DNA of 22,351 nt. Source: JACCXJ01 sp052387115 (lineage in GTDB: Bacteria > Pseudomonadota > Gammaproteobacteria > JACCXJ01). The notes below the pieces were generated by a model that was given only the letters and a program-made list of their open reading frames with translations, had not been told where the DNA came from and made no database searches. Location of the stretch: contig JBQTJM010000188.1 of NCBI GenBank assembly GCA_052387115.1, positions 1-22,351 of the forward strand, given 5' to 3'. Positions 14,704-22,351 of this stretch are shown here, one piece after another. The first letter of the stretch is position 1. Each line of letters opens with the position of its first letter. A program made the translations under genes and the position numbers.

Positions 14704-15494
14704 CAGTCGAAGCCGTGCTCGGGGCCGGGGAAGGCCCCCGATTTCACCTCGCGCACATAGGCCGCGAAGGCCTCTTGGACACTACCCGCCGGGGCGAGGA
14801 AATCCTTGGAAAAACTCGGGCTGCGGCGGGTGGCGCCGAGCAGGTCGTGGAGCACCAGGACCTGGCCGTCGCAATCGCGGCCGGCGCCGATGCCGATGAC
14901 CGGGATCTCGACGGATGCCGTGATCTCGGCCGCCAGCCCGCGCGGTACGCATTCGAGCACCAGCAACTGGGCGCCGGCCCGGCACAGTGCCTCGGCGTCG
15001 CGCCGCAGGGTCTCTGCCGCCACGGGCTCGCGCCCCTGGACTCGATAACCACCCAACCGGTGGATAGACTGTGGCGTGAGCCCGAGATGGCCACAGACCG
15101 GGATCCCGCGTTCGCAGAGGAGCCTCACGCCCTCGTCGAGCCACGCGCCCCCCTCGATCTTGACCACCTGGGCGCCGCCCTCGCCGAGGAGCCGCGCCGC
15201 ATTTCCCAGGGCCGCGGAGGGTGTCGCGTAGCTCATGAAGGGCATGTCGGCGACGACGAGTGCACGCTCCGAGCCGCGCTGCACGCAGCGCGTGTGGTAG
15301 ATCATGTCGGCAAGACGCACCTCGAGGGTCGTATCGCCGCCCTGGATCACCATGCCCAGGGAATCGCCGACCAATAGCACCTCGACACCCGCTCGATCGG
15401 CCAGCCGTGCGAAGGTAGCGTCGTAGGCCGTGAGGCAGGCGATACGCTCGCTGCTCTTCAGCCGTTTCAAATCGGTGATCGAGATCCTGCCCAT
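14703..15494 (-). CDS. panB: 3-methyl-2-oxobutanoate hydroxymethyltransferase
   Basis: 263 residues. It transfers a hydroxymethyl group from methylene-tetrahydrofolate to ketoisovalerate to give ketopantoate, the first committed step of pantothenate synthesis. The metal ligands and active-site residues of the TIM barrel are in place: VGDSLGMVIQG (Asp44), VADMPFMSY (Asp83) and VKIEGG (Lys112, Glu114), plus PVIGIGAGRDCDGQVLV near the end. It begins 27 bp after folK. Placement next to folK is functionally coherent, since the enzyme uses a folate cofactor. Confidence 0.97.
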   Translation of the reverse strand: MGRISITDLKRLKSSERIACLTAYDATFARLADRAGVEVLLVGDSLGMVIQGGDTTLEVRLADMIYHTRCVQRGSERALVVADMPFMSYATPSAALGNAARLLGEGGAQVVKIEGGAWLDEGVRLLCERGIPVCGHLGLTPQSIHRLGGYRVQGREPVAAETLRRDAEALCRAGAQLLVLECVPRGLAAEITASVEIPVIGIGAGRDCDGQVLVLHDLLGATRRSPSFSKDFLAPAGSVQEAFAAYVREVKSGAFPGPEHGFD

Positions 15495-15521
15495 GATCCG
15501 GCTAAGAGGTGGGACGCGCGC

Positions 15522-16034
15522 TCATCCGATCTTCTCCAGGCCCGCGATCGGACAGTTGCGGATCAACGACGCGATCGGCCCCAGGGTGGGGACCTCCAGC
15601 CCAGGCGCGATCTCCAAGAGCGGGTACAGCACGAAGGCGCGTTGCGCGAGCCCGGGGTGCGGTACCGTCAGGTCGGACCCGCAGAGCTCGGCGTCCCCGT
15701 ACAGCAGGAGATCGAGGTCCAGTATACGCGGCCCCCAGCGCGCCGGCCCGCGCACCCGCCCGTGCCGGCTCTCGATGCTTTGCAGGTGGGCCAGGAGCCG
15801 CGGGGCCGGCAGGCGTGTCGCGAGGGAGCACACGGCATTCACATAGTCCGGCTGGCCCGGTGGGCCCATGGGGGGGCTGCGATAGAGGGAGGAAGGCTGG
15901 ATGACCGTGGTATCCGGCAAGGCCGCGAGCGCCGTCAGTCCACGGCGCACCTGCAAGACCGGATCGTCGAGGTTGCTCCCGAGACCGACATAACAGCGCA
16001 CGGGATCGTCCCCGCGCCCCCGCGCCTCCGCCAT
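15522..16034 (-). CDS. folK: 2-amino-4-hydroxy-6-hydroxymethyldihydropteridine pyrophosphokinase
   Basis: 170 residues. It transfers pyrophosphate from ATP to hydroxymethyl-dihydropterin in folate synthesis. Family motifs are CYVGLGSNLDDP (14-25), SSLYRSPPMGPPGQPDYVNAV, the signature RWGPRILDLDLLLYGD with its metal-binding Asp pair, and the end motif VPHPGLAQRAFVLYPLLEI. The start at 16034 is chosen because its ATG overlaps the pcnB stop by 1 nt (TGATG); a longer in-frame extension lies inside pcnB and is not family-like. Confidence 0.96.
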   Translation of the reverse strand: MAEARGRGDDPVRCYVGLGSNLDDPVLQVRRGLTALAALPDTTVIQPSSLYRSPPMGPPGQPDYVNAVCSLATRLPAPRLLAHLQSIESRHGRVRGPARWGPRILDLDLLLYGDAELCGSDLTVPHPGLAQRAFVLYPLLEIAPGLEVPTLGPIASLIRNCPIAGLEKIG

Positions 16035-17353
16035 CAACTCGACGCGCGCTTGCGGCGCCGGTGGCGCGACGCGCCAACCTTGGGCGCGGTCTCGATCATG
16101 GCCCGGCGGCGTTCCTCGCCCGCGTGCTGAAACTCGGTCCACCAGTCGAACAGTCCCGGGACCTCTTCGCCGGCCAGGGTGCGGAGCTCGAGGAAATCAT
16201 AGGCGGAACGGAACCGGGGGTGCGCCAGCGTGCGGAACGGAGTTGCGCCGGTGCGGCGCGCGAGCCTGGGCTGCAGGGTCCAGATGTCGCGCGTCATCTG
16301 GGTGTAGCGGCGTGGGATGGCGATGCGCCCGATCTGGCGCGAGATCACGGTGTCCGCCGCGAGCTGCAGTGCCTCCATGGCGCCTAGGCCATGGCCGCGA
16401 TGCTCGCCCATGAGCCGCCGCAGCGGGTCCCATAAGAGCGCCGCGAACAGAAACGCGGGGGTGACCGGTTTGCCCGCCGCGATCCGGCGGTCGGTGTTCT
16501 CCAACGCCCGCACCAGGAGCATGTGCGGGAACCCGCCTTCCTCTTCACCGAGACAGGTCTCGATCTGCGGGAACAACTCGCCGAAGAGACCCAGGTGGCG
16601 CAGCGATTCGAAGCTCTGTGCGGCGCACCCCGTGAGAAACAGCTTCTGGATCTCCTCGAAGAGGCGCGAGGGCGGGATCTCGGCCAGCAGGCCGCCGAGA
16701 TCGAAGATCGCCCGCTCGGCCACGGGGTCGATGGTGAACCCGAGCTTGGCGGCGAACCGGACGGCGCGCAGCATGCGCACCGGATCCTCACGGAAGCGCA
16801 GGTGCGGGTCACCGATGGTACGGATGCGACCCGCCTCGATGTCCTCCATGCCACCCACGTAGTCGACCACCGAAAAGCCCTCGATGTTGTAGTAGAGGGC
16901 ATTTACCGTAAAGTCGCGACGGAAGGCATCGCTGTCGATGTCGCCGTAGACGTTGTCGCGCAGGATGCGGCCGGCATCGGTGACGGCTCCCCCCTCGTCG
17001 GCCCCGGCGGCGTGCGGGCTGCGAAAGGTCGCCACCTCGATGATGTCACGCCCGAAATGGACGTGTGCCAGACGGAACCGGCGCCCGATGAGCCGGCAAT
17101 TGCGAAACAGCTCGCGCACCTGCTCCGGCAGGGCACTGGTCGCGACATCGAAGTCCTTGGGCTCGCGCCCCAGCAACAGGTCGCGCACGCCGCCGCCGAC
17201 CAGATAGGCCTCGTAGCCCGCGCTCTGCAGGCGGTACAGTACCTTCAACGCCCGCTCGTCGATGTTGGCGCGCGAGATGATGTGGCCCGAGCGCGGGATG
17301 ACGCGGGGTGGGCGCTGGAGATGGGTGACTGTCGCGGAGGTTTGAGGGTCCAT
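16034..17353 (-). CDS. pcnB: Poly(A) polymerase I
   Basis: 439 residues, close to the E. coli enzyme. It adds 3' poly(A) tails that mark RNAs for decay. The nucleotidyltransferase core shows LVGGGVRDLLLG (51-62), the catalytic pair DFD (Asp67, Asp69) in EPKDFDVATSA, then FRLAHVHFG and RREDFTVNA-like RRDFTVNALYYN. The RNA-binding motif FREDPVRMLRAVRFAAKLGF follows. The longer C-terminal region and the basic tail (RHRRRKRASS) distinguish it from tRNA CCA-adding enzymes. I chose ATG 17353 because upstream codons run into the antisense of the tRNA gene; it lacks a clear ribosome binding site. It is the first gene of the pcnB-folK-panBCD operon. An extended -10 (TGGTATTAT on the minus strand, 17402-17410) is a candidate promoter. 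Confidence 0.93.
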   Translation of the reverse strand: MDPQTSATVTHLQRPPRVIPRSGHIISRANIDERALKVLYRLQSAGYEAYLVGGGVRDLLLGREPKDFDVATSALPEQVRELFRNCRLIGRRFRLAHVHFGRDIIEVATFRSPHAAGADEGGAVTDAGRILRDNVYGDIDSDAFRRDFTVNALYYNIEGFSVVDYVGGMEDIEAGRIRTIGDPHLRFREDPVRMLRAVRFAAKLGFTIDPVAERAIFDLGGLLAEIPPSRLFEEIQKLFLTGCAAQSFESLRHLGLFGELFPQIETCLGEEEGGFPHMLLVRALENTDRRIAAGKPVTPAFLFAALLWDPLRRLMGEHRGHGLGAMEALQLAADTVISRQIGRIAIPRRYTQMTRDIWTLQPRLARRTGATPFRTLAHPRFRSAYDFLELRTLAGEEVPGLFDWWTEFQHAGEERRRAMIETAPKVGASRHRRRKRASS

Positions 17354-17377
17354 CGGTGGCCGGCGCGCCCAAAGCCT

Positions 17378-17406
17378 TTGGAGCAACTCGCCTACGTGCT
17401 TATAAT
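17378..17406 (+). promoter_or_regulatory. Sigma-70 promoter of the tRNA-Glu gene
   Basis: TTGGAG (17378-17383), a 17-bp spacer and a perfect TATAAT (17401-17406). The predicted start is about 12 nt before the mature tRNA 5' end at 17426. Confidence 0.8.
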
Positions 17407-17410
17407 ACCA
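17402..17410 (-). promoter_or_regulatory. Candidate extended -10 promoter for pcnB
   Basis: On the minus strand the bases read TGGTATTAT, an extended -10 element (TGn plus a hexamer 5 of 6 to consensus). It shares DNA with the plus-strand TATAAT of the tRNA promoter. No good -35 is present. It would give a leader of about 40 nt before the pcnB ATG. Confidence 0.4.
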
Positions 17411-17425
17411 TCTTTTTTTCGCCCC

Positions 17426-17501
17426 GCTCCCTTCGTCTAGCGGTCCAGGACGTCGCCCTCTCACGGCGAAAACAGGGGTTCGATTCCCCTAGGGAGCGCC
17501 A
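17426..17501 (+). tRNA. tRNA-Glu (anticodon CTC)
   Basis: A 76-nt tRNA with every arm visible: acceptor GCTCCCT/AGGGAGC, a D-arm with GTCTAGCGGTCCAGGAC, anticodon stem TCGCC/GGCGA (17453-17457 and 17465-17469) with loop CTCTCAC, and a T-arm AGGGG-TTCGATT-CCCCT. The anticodon CTC (17460-17462) reads GAG codons. The discriminator is G and the 3' CCA is encoded. CTC-type tRNA-Glu fits a GC-rich genome using GAG heavily. It is followed after 20 nt by pyrF. Confidence 0.97.
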
Positions 17502-17521
17502 TATCACCCGAGCCGCCGCGC

Positions 17522-18229
17522 ATGTTCCTGTCCACGAAAGCCGTTCCCGCCGCCGAGCGACTCATCTTCGCCCTCGATGTACCGAGCACGGACGATGCGA
17601 TCCGTCTGCTCGCCACCCTGGGCGAGACCGTATCTTTTTACAAGCTCGGGCTCGAGCTATTCATGGCAGGGGGGTACTTCGAGCTCATGGACCGGCTGGC
17701 GGACCAGGGCAAGAAGGTCATGGTGGACCTCAAGTTCTTCGATGTGCCCGAGACGGTACGCCTCGCGGTGCGGCAGTTGGCCAAGCACAGGCCCTCCTTC
17801 GCCACCGTACACGGCAACGACGCGATACTGGCCGCCGCGGCCGGCGAGAAGGGTCCGGTCCGGATCCTCGCGGTGACCGTGCTGACCAGCCTGGACCAGG
17901 GCGACCTCGCAGACCTCGGCTTCCAGTGCGATGTGGAGTCGCTGGTGCTGTCCCGCGCCCGGCGCGCCCTCGCCCTCGGCTGCGACGGGGTGGTGTCCTC
18001 GGGATTGGAGGCCGAGCGGCTGCGTGCATCACTTGGAGATCGGTTCCTCATCGTCACCCCGGGCATCCGCCCGGTGGCCAACACAGACGACCAGAAGCGC
18101 ACGGTGGATGTCGAGGCGGCCTTCGAGAACGGCGCCGACTACATCGTGGTCGGCCGGCCGATCCGCGATGCCGCGGACCCGCGCCAGGCGGCGGAACGGA
18201 TCCAGGAGCGGATCCAGCGTCTGTTCTAG
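17522..18229 (+). CDS. pyrF: Orotidine 5'-phosphate decarboxylase
   Basis: 235 residues, the usual bacterial length. It carries out the last step of UMP synthesis, removing CO2 from orotidine monophosphate. The catalytic charged network is in VDLKFFDVPETV (Asp69, Lys71, Asp74). The N-terminal IFALDVPS strand, TVHGND, and the phosphate-binding end VTPGIRP ... ADYIVVGRPI are also present. The ATG at 17522 has no ribosome binding site, and only 20 nt separate it from the 3' end of the tRNA-Glu gene, so it is probably on the same transcript and would have a very short leader after tRNA processing. Confidence 0.97.
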   Translation: MFLSTKAVPAAERLIFALDVPSTDDAIRLLATLGETVSFYKLGLELFMAGGYFELMDRLADQGKKVMVDLKFFDVPETVRLAVRQLAKHRPSFATVHGNDAILAAAAGEKGPVRILAVTVLTSLDQGDLADLGFQCDVESLVLSRARRALALGCDGVVSSGLEAERLRASLGDRFLIVTPGIRPVANTDDQKRTVDVEAAFENGADYIVVGRPIRDAADPRQAAERIQERIQRLF

Positions 18230-18254
18230 CCCTAACCGGGCGGGCGCGGTTTCC

Positions 18255-20006
18255 CTACTTCTCAATGAGATAATCCTCGATCACGAGCACATCCATCCCC
18301 GTCGTATAGAACAACCCCAGGGCGTCCTCGACGGAATGGATGATGGGCTTGCCCATGATGTTGAAGCTCGTGTTCAAGACCAGCGGGATGCCGGTCAAGG
18401 CATGGAAGGCGGCAATCAACTCGTAGAATCGCTCGTTCCATTCGCGCTTGACCGTCTGCAAGCGGCCGGTGCCATCTTTGTGCACAACGGCGGGCACTCG
18501 GTCCACGACTTCTGTCCTGAACCGTAGCGTTCGCTCCATATAGGGGGACTCCTGATAATCCTCGAAATACTCGTCACCGTACCGATGCAGGATCGCGGGG
18601 GCAAAGGGCCGGTAGTCCTCGCGGAACTTGACCAGGGTATTGATCCGATCCTTCATCGCCGGGTCACGGGGATCGGCCAGGATCGATCGATTGCCGAGCG
18701 CACGCGGGCCGAGCTCCGCGCGTCCTTGCACCCACCCCACGATGGCACCGGATGCGAGGGCCTCGGCGGCCTTGCGGTGCACCTGACCCGGGAGGTGTCG
18801 AAGCCCTCGGACATGGCCGATTCGAAAGAGCCGATCCAGAGTCTCGCCGGACATCGACGAGCCGAGATAGGGCGAGTGGGTCTTAGCGAGGGGCCGCCAT
18901 TCGGGATGGAAACGCCGATGGGCGAGCCAGGCGGCGCCCAGGGCATTGCCGTCGTCGCCCGGGGCTGAGGGGATGTGCAGCCTTTTGAACGGGGTGCGTT
19001 CGATGATCCGGCCGCAGTAGCTGGAATTCAGGGCGCAGCCGCCGCAGAGGACGAGGTTCTCCGCACCGGTCACGGCGTGCAGGCGCGCGAGCAGGGCGTC
19101 CATCACCTCCGAGAACACGATCTGCCAGGTGTGGGCCAGATCGGCCGCCGCCAGGGGGCTTTGGTCCGGCCCGCGCCGCCGCGTTTCTAGAGCACGCACA
19201 ATGGCTCGGACCCTGCGCATGGGCGCGTAACAAAGCCCGAGGCCGACTACGCGCACCAGAGAGCCGAGCTCGCGGTAAAGGTCGACGTCCCGTCGTCCAT
19301 ACGCCGCGAGGCCCATCACCTTCCATTCCTCGCCCTTGAAGATCGAGAAGCCGCACAGATCGGTGACCAACATATAGAGCGCGCCGAGGCTCTCGGAGCC
19401 GCGGTGGCGCGCGAGCGGCATCACCGACCCGTCGCGGTAGGTGTAGGCCGCGACCGAGCCGTGCTCCCCGATGCCGTCGACGCAGAGGCACGCCGCTTCC
19501 GAGAACGGGCTCGTGTAGCAGGCCGTGGCCGCATGGCTCAGGTGGTGATCGAAATCCAGAAACGACAGCTTGCGGTTGCCCCACAGCCTGCGGAGCGCCA
19601 AGGCCAGATTGGCCCCGGCCTTCAGGTGGCTGCTCCGCACGCACAGCGTGAGGTGGTGGATCTGGTAGGGACGGAAAAGCAGCAGCTTGGCGACTCCCGT
19701 ATCCGGGAGGCGCGCGATCATGCCCGGCTCCAAGAGCCCCAGACGGCTCGCGAGCGCGATCCAAAGGGGCAGGCGCGCGCTCCCCGCACGCCACGTCCGG
19801 CCCACCACGAACTCGGCATCCGGCTCGCAGTAGGTCTGGATCAGCTCGGCGATCCGGAAGATGTGATCGGGCTCGGCGTTGGTCGCGCGCTTGTCCTGGC
19901 GATAACGCTCGGCGGCCTCGGCGTAGCGCACCTCGCCGTCCGGGCCGACGATGGCGAGGGCCGGGTCGTGGAAGGTCGTCGCGAGCCCGAGGCAATAGCG
20001 TGCCAT
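18255..20006 (-). CDS. NodU/CmcH-family O-carbamoyltransferase
   Basis: 583 residues with the two-domain layout of the NodU/CmcH/TobZ family. These enzymes make carbamoyl-AMP from carbamoyl phosphate and ATP and pass the carbamoyl to a hydroxyl of a sugar or antibiotic. The N-terminal Kae1-like domain has the metal site DHHLSHAATACY (153-164), CVDGIGEHGS (175-184) and GGCALNSSYCG (322-332). The C-terminal YrdC-like part has GRAELGPRALGNRSIL (428-443), FREDYRPFAP (461-470) and LNTSFNIMGKPIIHS. I start at MARYCLG (20006), the conserved beginning; ten more codons are open upstream. It converges with pyrF, 25 bp apart, and no sugar- or antibiotic-pathway gene lies beside it, so the acceptor is unknown. 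A cell-surface glycan is a reasonable guess. Confidence 0.92.
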   Translation of the reverse strand: MARYCLGLATTFHDPALAIVGPDGEVRYAEAAERYRQDKRATNAEPDHIFRIAELIQTYCEPDAEFVVGRTWRAGSARLPLWIALASRLGLLEPGMIARLPDTGVAKLLLFRPYQIHHLTLCVRSSHLKAGANLALALRRLWGNRKLSFLDFDHHLSHAATACYTSPFSEAACLCVDGIGEHGSVAAYTYRDGSVMPLARHRGSESLGALYMLVTDLCGFSIFKGEEWKVMGLAAYGRRDVDLYRELGSLVRVVGLGLCYAPMRRVRAIVRALETRRRGPDQSPLAAADLAHTWQIVFSEVMDALLARLHAVTGAENLVLCGGCALNSSYCGRIIERTPFKRLHIPSAPGDDGNALGAAWLAHRRFHPEWRPLAKTHSPYLGSSMSGETLDRLFRIGHVRGLRHLPGQVHRKAAEALASGAIVGWVQGRAELGPRALGNRSILADPRDPAMKDRINTLVKFREDYRPFAPAILHRYGDEYFEDYQESPYMERTLRFRTEVVDRVPAVVHKDGTGRLQTVKREWNERFYELIAAFHALTGIPLVLNTSFNIMGKPIIHSVEDALGLFYTTGMDVLVIEDYLIEK

Positions 20007-20246
20007 CCTAGGCCCGCAATACGATCCGATGGACATTCGCCCCTACCGCTCTCATGCGGTTTCCCGGGTTCGTCATCGCGGGCGGCCCGTTCCAGCGGCC
20101 TTTGACTGCCCGAGGGGCTTGCAGTAAGCTCGAAGTACCCTTGCGAGAATGCCCACGCCGGCTGGCTGGATTTCGTCCGAGGGCGCCAGGACACCGAGAC
20201 GGTGATCTAACGATGATGACACAGGGACCCTGAGACAAGGGGACCC

Positions 20247-20254
20247 AGAGGAGG
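20247..20254 (+). promoter_or_regulatory. Ribosome binding site of the secreted protease gene
   Basis: AGAGGAGG, 5 nt before the ATG at 20260. It supports this start even though it produces an unusually long signal-peptide N-region. Confidence 0.85.
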
Positions 20255-20259
20255 ACGTC

Positions 20260-22351
20260 ATGCAGCGCAGCATTTCCATCCCAGCATCGATCCCGCTCAC
20301 TTCCATTCGCCGCGCCTCGCGGCCTCGCGTCGCGTCCGGAGTCCGGCGCAAAGTGGCTCGCATCGCCTGGACCGCGGCGCTCATCGCGATTTGCCTCGGT
20401 CCCACCTCGGTGATGGCGGAAGACGGGCCCGTGACCACCATACCTGCGTTGCGCAGTGCCACCAACGGTCTCGGGATCGGGGCGGGGACGGAGGTCCGTG
20501 CCGACAGCAAGGCCGGCCCTGATCTGGCTGCGCTTTATGGCGAGTATCAGACGTATCTCGAACAGGCGCAAGGACAAGGTCGAGGGGCGTCGGGGTTTCG
20601 ATCGGCGAATGTCTTGGCGCGCATCGCCGCGGGGCACGTGGTCGTCGATCTAGTGGCCTCCGGCGATCCCGAGGCCCTCGCGGCGGATCTGGAAGCGTTG
20701 GGGATGCAGGACGCGGCGGTGTTCGGACGCATAGTCTCGGGCCGCCTGCCCCTCGGGGCGGTCCCGGCCCTGGAAAACCTTGGCTCCCTCCAATTCGCGC
20801 GCCCGGCCTATGCCATGACCCTGGTCGGCAACGTCACGAGCCAGGGCGATGTCGCGATGCGGGCGGACATCGCGCGCAGCACCTTTGGTATCGACGGCAC
20901 GGGGGTCACGGTGGGTGCCCTCTCCGACAGCTTCAACTGCCTCGGGGGCGCGGCGGCCGGGGTGGCGAGCGGCGATCTGCCGGCCGCGGTCGCGGTGCTC
21001 GAAGAAGGTCCCTGCGCGCAAGGATTGACCGATGAAGCGCGGGCGCTCGCCGAGGTCATCCACGACGTCGCCCCGGGGGCCGCGATCGCCGTCCACAGCG
21101 CCTTCAACGGCCAAGCCAATTTCGCCCAGGGCATCGTCGATCTCGCCAACGCCGGGGCCAGGGTCATCACCGACGATGTGATCTACTTCGCGGAGCCGAT
21201 GTTCCAGGACGGCCCCATTGCCCAGGCGGTCGACCAGGTGAAGACGCGCGGGATCAGCTACTTCAGCGCGGCGGGCAACCAGGCCCGCACCTCCTACGAA
21301 TTTCCCTTCAACCCAAGCGGCCAAACGTTCGACATCGGCCGCGGGCCGGCGGAGGCACACGACTTCGACCCGGGGGAGGGAATCGACACCTGTCAGCAGA
21401 TCACCCTCCCCGGCGGCGGCCGAGTCTCCGTCGTGAGCTTCCAGTGGGACCAGCCGTTTGCCTCGGCCACGCTCGGCGGGCCGGGATCGCAGAGCGATCT
21501 GGACATCGTCTTGACGGACGCGGTCTGCAATGATCTTCCGTTACCCGGTCCAAACCCTTTCCCAGGTGCGACGAATAACGTCGGACGCGACCCCGTCGAG
21601 TTCTTCGGCGTTATCAACAACGGTCCAACGGCCGCCTTCGGTTTGAGGATCCTGCGGCGTTCAGGACCGCCCCCGGGGTTGATGAAAACGGTGCTGTTTG
21701 GGAGCAGCCTTCTCACGATCAATGAGTTCGACACCCGGAGCGGTACCTCCTTCGGCCACGGTGTCGCACGCGGAGGGCTCGGCGTCGGCGCGGCCGATTA
21801 CCGGCATACGCCCGTGTTCGGGCAGAGCCCGCCCCTCATCGAGACGTTCTCTTCGGCCGGCGGCACCCCCATCCTCTTCGATACCGCCGGGAACCGGCTC
21901 GCCACACCCGAGCTCCGCGCGCAGCCGGCCATCACGGCGCCGGATGGCGCCAACACGACGTTCTTTTTCCGCGGCGTCGATCCTGAAGAGGACGGCTTCC
22001 CGAACTTCTTCGGGACCTCCGCCTCCGCCCCACATGCCGCCGGGGTAGCGGCCTTGATCACGGACCGAAACCCGTCGTTCGGCCCCGATAACATCTATTC
22101 CGTCCTGAAGTCGACGGCCATCGACATGGACGATCCGGCGACCGCCGGGTTCGACACCGGCTTCGACTTCGGCACCGGTTTCGGGTTGATCCAGGCCGAT
22201 GCGGCGCTCGCCGCGGTCCCAACCCCACCACCGCCACCGGCAATCCCACCAATCGGGTTCCCACCCGTTTCCACTTGTCAGGCCAGGACGTGCGGGGTCC
22301 GGCTCACCTGCCAGGACCCGAGCACCTCATGTACCAGCCAGGTCAATCTCA
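20260..22351 (+). CDS. Secreted subtilisin-fold (S8-like) serine protease, 3' end outside window
   Basis: 697 residues are visible and the frame is still open at the right edge. Signal peptide: a ~34-residue basic N-region, hydrophobic core IAWTAALIAICLG, cleavage probably after VMA (residue 53). A prodomain-like stretch follows to about 205. In the catalytic domain I read Asp223 in VTVGALSDSFN, the oxyanion Asn340 in YFSAAGNQA and the nucleophile Ser587 in FFGTSASAPHAAGVAAL. The usual HG[TS] histidine motif is missing; the equivalent region reads DEARALAEVIHDVAPGA, offering Glu259 or His268. There is a large insert between the Asn and Ser blocks (about 355-570). After residue ~647 comes a Pro-rich linker (PTPPPPPAIPP) and then a Cys-rich segment (CQARTCGVRLTC...), suggesting a surface or matrix-binding tail. 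Divergent from the carbamoyltransferase, 253 bp apart. Confidence 0.8.
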   Translation, partial: MQRSISIPASIPLTSIRRASRPRVASGVRRKVARIAWTAALIAICLGPTSVMAEDGPVTTIPALRSATNGLGIGAGTEVRADSKAGPDLAALYGEYQTYLEQAQGQGRGASGFRSANVLARIAAGHVVVDLVASGDPEALAADLEALGMQDAAVFGRIVSGRLPLGAVPALENLGSLQFARPAYAMTLVGNVTSQGDVAMRADIARSTFGIDGTGVTVGALSDSFNCLGGAAAGVASGDLPAAVAVLEEGPCAQGLTDEARALAEVIHDVAPGAAIAVHSAFNGQANFAQGIVDLANAGARVITDDVIYFAEPMFQDGPIAQAVDQVKTRGISYFSAAGNQARTSYEFPFNPSGQTFDIGRGPAEAHDFDPGEGIDTCQQITLPGGGRVSVVSFQWDQPFASATLGGPGSQSDLDIVLTDAVCNDLPLPGPNPFPGATNNVGRDPVEFFGVINNGPTAAFGLRILRRSGPPPGLMKTVLFGSSLLTINEFDTRSGTSFGHGVARGGLGVGAADYRHTPVFGQSPPLIETFSSAGGTPILFDTAGNRLATPELRAQPAITAPDGANTTFFFRGVDPEEDGFPNFFGTSASAPHAAGVAALITDRNPSFGPDNIYSVLKSTAIDMDDPATAGFDTGFDFGTGFGLIQADAALAAVPTPPPPPAIPPIGFPPVSTCQARTCGVRLTCQDPSTSCTSQVNL

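Noticed and set aside
20650..21360. Minus-strand open frame of 236 codons
   Set aside because: Antisense to the protease gene; the plus frame has a signal peptide, a ribosome binding site and protease motifs, while this one has none.

Overview
The window is GC-rich chromosomal DNA from a proteobacterium, most likely an environmental gammaproteobacterium. The best clue is the conserved order pcnB-folK-panB-panC-panD. A three-subunit proton-translocating transhydrogenase (pntAA-pntAB-pntB), an outer-membrane beta-barrel protein, lipoproteins and periplasmic copper proteins confirm a Gram-negative cell. I cannot name the genus. I see no rRNA, CRISPR array, insertion sequence or phage gene.

Layout. 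1-359 has no supportable gene. 360-5018 (minus) is a possible three-gene unit: a large alpha/beta-hydrolase-NACHT protein, a GT4 glycosyltransferase and a two-CBS-domain protein. A strong hairpin at 5080-5107 separates it from an outer-membrane barrel protein with a coiled-coil N-terminus (5130-6173, minus). 6394-9196 (minus) is the pntAA-pntAB-pntB operon with start/stop overlaps. 9197-9830 is a long non-coding stretch whose right end is a structured leader before a 51-residue lipoprotein gene (9831-9986, plus) with its own terminator. 10087-12542 (minus) is a copper pair: a membrane-anchored multicopper oxidase and a membrane-anchored cupredoxin, overlapping by ATGA. A 37-residue membrane peptide, absent from ordinary ORF calling, lies at 13056-13169 (minus). 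13416-17353 (minus) is the pcnB-folK-panBCD operon. It diverges from tRNA-Glu(CTC), which is followed after only 20 nt by pyrF (plus). A NodU/CmcH-type carbamoyltransferase (minus) converges on pyrF. A secreted subtilisin-fold protease (plus) starts at 20260 and runs off the right edge.

How genes work together. panB, panC and panD make pantothenate for coenzyme A, linked to folate (folK) and RNA polyadenylation (pcnB) by gene order. The Pnt complex couples NADH/NADPH exchange to proton flow. The oxidase and cupredoxin probably form a periplasmic copper electron-transfer unit. The hydrolase-NACHT protein has the architecture of STAND immune or signalling ATPases and is the best candidate for an undescribed system. 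Other points of interest are an oxidase with its only type-1 copper site in the first domain, a protease lacking the normal subtilisin histidine motif, the lipoprotein leader, and the tightly packed pcnB/tRNA-Glu/pyrF junction.
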